Shown in pieces: positions 57,340 through 64,000 of a stretch of DNA of 64,000 nucleotides. A program made the position numbers and the translations under genes. The notes under the pieces were generated by a model. That model ran no database searches and was not told the DNA's origin. It saw nothing but the letters and a program-made list of their open reading frames with translations. The stretch's first letter is position 1. Every line of letters begins with the position of its first letter. The stretch spans positions 10,753,109-10,817,108 of the forward strand of contig JAVTVX010000009.1 in NCBI GenBank assembly GCA_033439265.1, written 5' to 3'. Origin of the DNA: Dillenia suffruticosa. Lineage: Eukaryota > Streptophyta > Magnoliopsida > Dilleniales > Dilleniaceae.

Positions 57340-58650
57340 AGCAATGAGTCATAGTAATAGAATAAGAAAATCCAAACTATTATACAAACCAAATGATAGC
57401 ATTATAGAAACTTTAAAAGTAAAAAAAGTTGCGATATATTTGAAAAGTACAAAATTACAAAAAAAAAAAGATATGAAAAAGATTATTCACGAATCAAAAA
57501 GTAAGGAATATAATGAATTATACAAGAAACTAAAAATTAAAAATGGAGAGAAAATTTATAAAATTGTCAAACTAAAAGAGAAAAAAGGGAAAATATCTAA
57601 ATATTATTAAATGTATTAAAAATGAAATCAATAGTATTCTTGTAAAGAATAAAAATATAAAAAAAGTATTTAAGAGATTGTTTTGATAATCCTTTCAACA
57701 TTAAGACTACAAGAAATATCAACGATATTACAACACATATAGAGAAGATCAAAAAAGATTTTAAACACAAAATTCGCCATCATAAAATAAAAGACTTTTA
57801 AATAAAATAAAGAATAATAAAGTCATAAAATCCGATGGCATCCCTAATGAAATGTAGAAATGTTTGAGTGAAATGGTAATATGAATGTTAACAGATTTTT
57901 TTTTTTTTAAAATCTATCAAATCAAGAAAATGCTCTGAGTATAGAAAGAGTACATTTGTACCACTATATAAGAATAAAATAAATATATAAAATTATTCTA
58001 ATTATATGAAATTAAATTTTTGAGTTATACTATAAAGTTTTGGAAGAGAGTGTGTGGAGCATAAATTGAGATTGAATGTAAATGTATTTCAAAATCAATT
58101 TAGATTCACGTCAAAATAATTCACCACTAAATCCATTCACTTGTTATGATATTTAATAGAAACGTTTAGAGTGCAGAAAAAAATCTCACATATGATATTC
58201 ATTGATTTTAAAAAAACATATGATGAAGGTTCTAGAGACATATTGTGGTGTATGTTGATAAAAAAGAAAATTTCCTTGAGATATCAAATATATGTATGAG
58301 TAAACTGTTACCAATATAAAAATTTATAGGATTTAAGTGATAGTTTCCCGATTAATATTGGATTTTATCAAAATTTGATATTAAATTATATTCTTTTTAT
58401 AATAGTGATAGACGAAATTACAAAATGCGTCTAAAATGAAATACGATGATATATATTTTTTATAAATGATATAGTGTTGGTCGATAAATTCAAAGAGGTT
58501 AGTAGTGCTAAATTGAAATTATAGAGAAATACACTAAAATTTAGATGATTTAAATTAAATGAATTCAAAATTGAGTGTATGAAATATATATTTAGTAATT
58601 ATTATCAGAATGACAAAAAATCGATTAAATTTGAATAACAAGACGTATCA
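57340..58650 (+). pseudogene. LINE-type reverse transcriptase remnant
   Basis: Plus strand. 57344-57610 is open and reads SKEYNELYKKLKIKNGEKIY, like the KTKAYEDLYNRL...GEK region before plant LINE polymerases. It is followed through stops by KSDGIPNEM (about 57830), the family's GPDGIP site; then QNQFRFTSK, MIFIDFKKTYDEG, FPINIGFYQ and FINDIVLVD (58459-58485). The usual FADD is FIND, so the first catalytic Asp has become Asn (AAT 58465-58467). Very AT-rich and old. No poly(A) tail or duplication identified. Confidence 0.75.
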
Positions 58651-61336
58651 TAGAAATTAGATTTGTGCGCATTTTTGAATATAAGCGACCTACTCCAAAG
58701 TGGATGCCACTCCATCAAATATTTTAATTTTTACACACCCGATACCTATAACAACTATAGATGAATAATCACACAATTTCAACTTACCGGTCATGTTTTT
58801 ATTTAAAATATTAAAATATTCTTTACAATAATCAAAATACTAATCATCACCGGAGCATACATTGTCACCTATAAAGACTACAAATGCGTATCCATCACCA
58901 TCCCATGCAAAGGATCACTCGCTACTCTTTTCATCATTGTTTTCCTTGCCTTCTATTTTTCTTCGGGCAATCTGGCTTAAGGTGTCCATACTCTCTGCAT
59001 CCAAAATACAGAATATCGTCCAAATTTTTAATTTTAGATCTAACCAGAAGCCTTGTGCCATTGATTCTCACTCAACCAAAACTTCATTACCTATCACCAG
59101 ATTTTGATTTTCACTGAATATCATGGGCTACCGATCACTACAAAAAAACAAGTTTTTAGCCAGAAATTTAGCGACGAAAATTTAATAAAAATTTGTCGCT
59201 AAATTCGTTAGCGACGAAAAAATTTTCGTCGCTAATTACGCGTCGCAAAAATTTAGCGACGAAAAATAAGAAATTCGTCGCTAAATTTAGCGACGAATAA
59301 TTTTTTGTCGCTAAATCCGTCGCAAATTTAGCGATGAAAATATACAATTCGTCGCTAACTTTAGCGACGAAAATATAAATTCGTCGCTAAATTTAGCGAT
59401 AGATAATTTTTTGTCGCTAAACTTGTGACGGATTTAGCGACAAAACATTATTCGTCGCTAAATTTAGCGATGAATTTTATAATTTTGTTACTAAATTTAG
59501 CGACGAATTTAGCGACAAAAAATTATCCGTCTCTAAATTTAGCGACGAAAATATAAAATTCGTCGCTAAATTTAGCTACGAATAATTTTTCATCGCTAAA
59601 TTCGTCGCAAATTTAGCAACGAAAAATTATCTGTCGCTAATTTATGGATAAAAAAAATTTGTCGCTAAATTAACGACGGATATAAATTCGTCGCAAAATC
59701 TGTCGCTAAATTATGAATGAAAAATAATGCAGTCCCGCCTGAACCCGAGCCCGCCCGCCCGAGCAAGCATCCGCCTGCACACCCGCCCGAGCCGGCGCCC
59801 ACAGTGCCTACCTCACTTAATTCTTGAAAATTGCCTTTGCTTTGCTTCCACCAAGGTTCGAACCCCTACGCTTCCATAAACCTTTAAGATCCTGTATCCA
59901 TCAAACTAAATGTTAATATCTGTAATAATTTTTTTTTTTTTTTTACTTATTATCTTTTCTTCACATTTTTCTAATAATAATAAAACAATATAAAATAACA
60001 ATTTATTATAAAATAATAAAATATTAGTGTAAAATAAAATAATAAAAGATTTAAAAAAATAATAATACTATTTTTTTAAAAGATAAAATAAAAATAAAAT
60101 ATAACATATTACTTAAAAATAATAAATGTGATTAATTTTTTTAAACTTTTTAAAATAAAAAAATAATAAATATATATTAATATTTTATTTTATTTAATTA
60201 TATTTCAAATTTAACGACGAAATCCGGAATTCGTCGCAAAGTTAGCAACAAAAACCGAATTCGTCGTTATAATAATTTATTAAATAATAAAATATAAAAT
60301 TATTAAAGAATAAATATATATTTATATTTTATTTTATTTTATTATATTTTAAATTTAGCGACAAATTCCGAATTTGTCGCAAAAATTGGCAACAAATTCA
60401 AATTTGTCGCTGAATTCGTCGCAAATTAGCGACAAAAACCGAATTCGTCGCTAAATTAATTTATTTAATAATAAAATATAAAATTATTAAATAAAAAATA
60501 TATATTTATATTTTATTTTATTTTATTATATTTCAAATTTAGCGACGAATTCCGAATTTGTCACAAAATTAGCCACAAATTCAAAATTTGTCGCTGAATT
60601 CGTCGCAAATGAGCGACAAAAACCGAATTCGTTGGAAATTAGCAACGATTATTTTTTCGTTGGAAATTTCGTTGGAAATAGCGAGTAAACAAGTTTTCGT
60701 CGCTAAATTCGTCGTAAAATTGCAACAAAAAAAATTAGTCGCTAAATTTCGTCGCAAAAATAATATTTTTTTGTAGTGGATGCTAATTGTGCTTACTCCA
60801 TGGTCACTCTTTTTTTTTTTCACACAATAATATCTCTACACAGTTCTTAAATGAATCGGGAAGTAAGATCAGAAGTGACAAAGCCTTGTCTTCATCCTCG
60901 ATTTTTACTTTGATTTTCTTGAGTTGATCAAGAATCCCATTGAATTGGTTCAAAAGCTTCACCAAATTTCGACCTTCCTAGCTACTTTCAAATTTTGTAC
61001 ATGCTTCTCTTCAGGTATAACTTGTTAGTCAAATATTTTGCCAACCAAGTCTTTTCCAACTTTTCTCAAATACTCGTGTTTATTAATAATATTATCGACA
61101 TTGCAAAACCAGATTATATTTTTTACTCTCTATTTTATGTCCGTAACAGGGTTGTATACAAGAATATCCAGAGAGTTGCTTTTATCTTCAATAAAGTATA
61201 ATTTTATAGGAAATTTGGTATTAAAAAAAAATCTATTTACTAAATATGAGCCAACTCTATCATTATGTAACATTATTTTTTTTTTACAATGATTTGAATA
61301 TGGAATCATCAGATTGAGAGAAAGAGTTTGTACCAC
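58651..61336 (-). pseudogene. Ty1/copia gag-pol remnant, split by a CACTA element
   Basis: Minus strand, from high to low coordinates. Gag pieces at about 60980-61080 (EKLEKTWLAKYLTNKLYLKR) and 60840-60985 (NLVKLLNQFNGILDQLKK, KIEDEDKALSLLILLPDSF) match the copia UBN2 Gag region. After the CACTA insertion come a knuckle at about 58950-59010 (YFGCREYGHLKPDCPKK, first Cys replaced by Tyr) and YAFVVFIGDNVCSGDD. At 58680-58790 is a pre-integrase stretch (CDYSSIVVIGIGCVKIKIF, DGVASTLE). Frameshifts and stops abound. Reverse transcriptase is not present. Confidence 0.75.
59136..60778. mobile_element. Non-autonomous CACTA element, 1643 bp
   Basis: Begins CACTACAAAAAAACAAG and ends ATTTTTTTGTAGTG, with duplicated GAT at 59133-59135 and 60779-60781. 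Arrays of TTAGCGACGAAA/TTCGTCGCTAAA fill 59165-59720 and 60205-60770. The centre has a short GC tract (59733-59815), then a tRNA-like segment on minus (59850-59925: GGGGTTCGAACCTTGG as B box) and an AT-rich part that shares ACTTATTATCTTTTCTTCAC with the element at 27937. No coding capacity. It splits an older copia remnant. Confidence 0.9.
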
Positions 61337-61926
61337 TAGATTGTTTTCTTGGAAACTTATGAAACATTATTTTCAGTTTGTTAAAGTTTATACATTTTGA
61401 AATCAAAGATTTATAACTCATACGTTCTACAATTTTGTGTTTTCTAGCCAATTATTCAAAAAATTAGACTCGCATAATTTCATTCTCGGGTCATTTTGTT
61501 CTTCGCCCTAACCCCCCTGATTTTCTGCGATGCAAAGTTTATTCAAGAATAGTCATCCGAATTTTGATACCCCTTCCTTTATTTCTCTTGCTCGTTTCCT
61601 TCATTAGCTTAAGGGCCCCGCCGTTCATAAGTTTGGGCTAAATGGGTTAGGGCGGCCGACCCGGACCGACCTCTGTTGACGGTAGTAGTGCTTACAATCA
61701 AATCCACCGACCTTAAAATAAATTTAGTTAAAAGGACTCTAAAATTTAGTTCATTCGGCTTAACCTTAATCTCATCTCATTAAAAGGGCTTACCTTAGTA
61801 AAAGGAATTTTCCCAGAGTATAATGTTGAATATTAGTCATATGAAATATGAGACATAGATATTAGTGCTATAGAATGTAAGGGCAATCATTAAAACACCA
61901 ATTTCAATGAAGTATGAAAGCACCCT

Positions 61927-61957
<31 letters not shown>

Positions 61958-62040
61958 ACAACTGATATTCGAAATCATACTCTAACTAATCCAGTTTAAA
62001 TACTTATCAAAAAATAATATTATTTTATTTTTAAAAGATT
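61337..62040. other. Intergenic; (TA)n at 61930-61958
   Basis: 61440-61690 has balanced composition (GGGCCCCGCCGTTCAT, GGCGGCCGACCCGGACC) but no recognisable exon; the rest is AT-rich. It contains a TA microsatellite of about 14 units. Confidence 0.35.
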
Positions 62041-62854
62041 TTATTATTTAGTAACGGATTTAGTGATAAATTGGAAATTTGTCACTAAATTTAACGACGG
62101 ATTCCGCGATCCGTTGCCAAACTTAATTTTTTTTAATTAATATTTTATATTTTATTTTATTTTGTTATTTTATTATTTTATTCATTTATATTACCTAATC
62201 GTATTTATTATTTTATAATATTTTAAATTAGCATTTTATTTTATTATTTTATTTATTTTTTTAAATAATATTATTTTATTTTTTAAATATTTTATTATTT
62301 AACAATGGATTAACTTTTTTTTTGAATTAACATTTTATCTTTTATTTTATTTCTTTTTCTATTATTTTATTATTAAAAATATATAATTTTATATTTAATT
62401 AAATAAAAGATAATATTAATATAATAATTAAATATTATTATTATTATATATTTTATTTAATATATTATATATTATCATATTTTCTATTTATTATATTATA
62501 TCTTATTATATTTAAAATAAAATAATAAAAGATTTAAAAAATATAATACAGAAAAAAATAAAATGTTATTTGAAAATATTATTTAAAATATTATAAAATA
62601 ATAAATATGATTTTTAAATATAAAATAATAAATAAAATTCATATTAACAAATCATATTAATATACTAATTAGAAAATAAAATATATATAATAAGTAGAAA
62701 ATATAATGATATATAATATAGTAAAATATATATATAATAAATATAAAATATATAAATTGTAAAATATAAAATAATAAAATAATTTAGTTTATTATTATTA
62801 AAAATTGTGAGAAAAAAATAACAAATAAAAAAAGAGTATAGATAGATATCTAAT

Positions 62855-62925
62855 TGTAGTATGGTGGTTGAAGTGCTCATAATATTTTGTTAGTGTATAG
62901 ATTCGATTCTCGTTAGAAGCGTCGG
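62855..62925 (+). repeat. tRNA-like (A-box/B-box) segment in the decayed CACTA
   Basis: TATGGTGGTTGAAGTGCTC followed about 30 nt later by TAGATTCGATTCTCG. Same relation to the adjoining GC tract as in the 27.9- and 59.1-kb elements. Confidence 0.45.
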
Positions 62926-62954
62926 AGGCATTTCTTGCAAAATAAAGGGAGTCA

Positions 62955-63085
62955 CCACAGGTGGGCGGTCCGTGAGCTTGAGTGGGCGGGGTGCGGTTGC
63001 GGTGCTGGTTCGAGTTTGGGCTCGTGAGTGGGCGTGTGCTTGGTGCTGGTGGGTTCGGCCGCATGGGGGGTTGGGGTGTGTGCAT
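62955..63085. repeat. GC-rich tract (GTGGGCG, GGTGCTGGT words)
   Basis: Complementary in style to the 59740-59815 tract (CCGCCCGAGC words), confirming the inverted orientation of this copy. Confidence 0.6.
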
Positions 63086-63464
63086 TTCTAAAAAAATATA
63101 ATTTAGCGATAGATTTAAATCCGTCGCTAATTAGATATAATTAAATAAAATAAAATATTAATATAATAATTAAGTAAAATATATATAATAAATAAATAAT
63201 TTAATAATATATAATATAATTTAGCGACAGAAATTTTAAATCCGTCGCTAATTAAATATTAAATAAATAAAATATTGATATAATAATTAAATAAAAATAT
63301 ATATAATAAATAAAAAATATTATAATATATAATATAATTTAGCGACGGATTTCTTGTTTTCGTTACTAAACTTTTGCGATGCATCATTAGCTACGACAAA
63401 TGTTTTTAACGACAATTTTTTTTGAAATTTTCGTAGGTAAAGCCGTATTTTTTGTAGTCATTTA

Positions 63465-63530
63465 CAAATTTCAAATCCGAGATTTAATTAAAAAACTTAA
63501 CACTCTTACCCATTAGGCCAAGTGTCTATT
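63465..63530 (-). repeat. tRNA-derived SINE-like head
   Basis: The minus strand reads TTGGCCTAATGGGTAAGAGTG (A-box-like, 63502-63522) and CTCGGATTTGAAATTTG (B-box-like, 63465-63482). Lies immediately outside the CACTA end. No tail defined. Confidence 0.4.
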
Positions 63531-64000
63531 GGTAAAATACCCTTTATATAATTATATCTCCGATTCCCTTAATTTGGCATGACAATCAAAGCACCAACAA
63601 AAAAATTCTTGTTTAGTCTCCCGGTTTTGTAGATTTCCTATCTATTAATATACTTGGTAGCTTCACTTAGAAGAGCATCTTTTGGTCTCCGTATTGGACT
63701 TATTTAAGTGCATATGATGAGTTACCAAAAGGAAGATCCTTATTTTTTATAAGGAGTTATTTCCTCAAAATTTGCAATACCACAACTAATGAGTCAATGA
63801 AAATGAATATGTGAATAAATAAAAGGGAAGTTAAATGGTTCACTTTCATAAGGAAAAAGAAAGGGTTGCTTTCTACATTAAAACCCCTCCAAGAAAAAGA
63901 ACTTCTAAGTTATTCTTCAATATACAGATGGTAAGAAAAATGCAAAGAGCATCAAAGAGGATACGAGTGTTCTTGCGGTAGAAATAAAGGCCATCCTCCG
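63531..64000. other. Window end, unrecognised
   Basis: Moderately AT-rich DNA with no clear repeat or coding signal; might be the flank of a gene beyond the window. Confidence 0.3.

Larger units (their letters stand above)
62041..63459. mobile_element. Decayed CACTA element of the same family, inverted relative to the 59-kb copy
   Basis: GTCGCTAA/TTAGCGAC words at 62050-62120, 63100-63135, 63220-63250 and 63335-63370, and a right end CCGTATTTTTTGTAGTC at 63459, i.e. TAGTG with its last base changed. The inner order is reversed compared with 59136-60778: AT-rich arm, tRNA-like segment (62860-62925), GC tract (62960-63085). No left terminus was found, so it is truncated or eroded on that side. 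Confidence 0.65.

Noticed and set aside
62398..62800. Long pure A/T stretch as a centromeric or matrix-attachment signal
   Set aside because: Simple AT richness within a decayed CACTA; no satellite period or other specific signal.

Overview
The window is nuclear DNA of a flowering plant, probably a eudicot. The grounds are spliced genes with GT/AG introns, an ATL-type RING-H2 ubiquitin ligase closest to Arabidopsis ATL43, very AT-rich DNA, and plant-specific transposons (CACTA, Tekay-type and Athila/Tat-type Ty3/gypsy, SIRE-type and other Ty1/copia, hAT, LINE). Nothing bacterial, viral or organellar was recognised. Only one protein gene looks intact, the intronless ATL43-like gene at 52500-53855 on the minus strand. 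Almost everything else that codes is mobile-element protein in some state of decay.

Layout. 1-3246: 3' part of a multi-exon Ulp1-like cysteine protease gene, of the kind plant transposons carry, with one in-frame stop. 3.3-7.6 kb: AT-rich DNA with three very GC-rich tracts, a 0.74-kb tandem duplication and a degenerate minisatellite, ending in the right terminus of a CACTA element. 7.85-10.66 kb: a probable solo Tekay-type LTR. 11559-30616: a nested block whose layers can be read exactly. An Athila/Tat-like retrotransposon on the minus strand (TSD ATTAT, LTRs of 1381 and 1384 bp once later insertions are removed, gag-pro only) has a 9708-bp CACTA element with transposase genes in its left LTR (TSD ATT) and a 2634-bp non-autonomous CACTA in its right LTR (TSD TAA). 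30.6-36.5 kb: mostly unrecognised DNA with a tRNA-Lys-like pseudogene, a CACTA left end and LTR fragments.

36505-44934: a minus-strand Tekay/Del-type gypsy element with one full 2.9-kb LTR and one LTR stump. 44.9-48.65 kb: a SIRE-like copia element with a tandemly duplicated LTR/PBS segment and a perfect 105-bp inverted repeat. 48.66-51.39 kb: a second, unrelated copia element with its 3' LTR. 52.4-54.1 kb: the ATL43-like gene between GA/CT repeats. 56.2-58.7 kb: hAT transposase and LINE reverse-transcriptase remnants. 58.66-61.3 kb: minus-strand copia gag/pol remnants split by a 1643-bp CACTA (TSD GAT). 62.0-63.46 kb: a decayed member of the same CACTA family.

Shared themes. Decay is dominated by C-to-T/G-to-A changes: stops from CAG, CAA, CGA and TGG codons, catalytic Asp to Asn in one protease and three reverse transcriptases, and an all-G-to-A primer binding site. 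This is what silenced, methylated DNA accumulates. The CACTA elements share dense arrays of a short palindromic word around GTCGCTAAATTTAGCGAC, GC-rich minisatellite tracts, and in the non-autonomous copies a tRNA-like A-box/B-box segment beside the GC tract. Assignments rest on reading motifs by eye. No database search was run, and lineage names are inferences from remembered family consensus.
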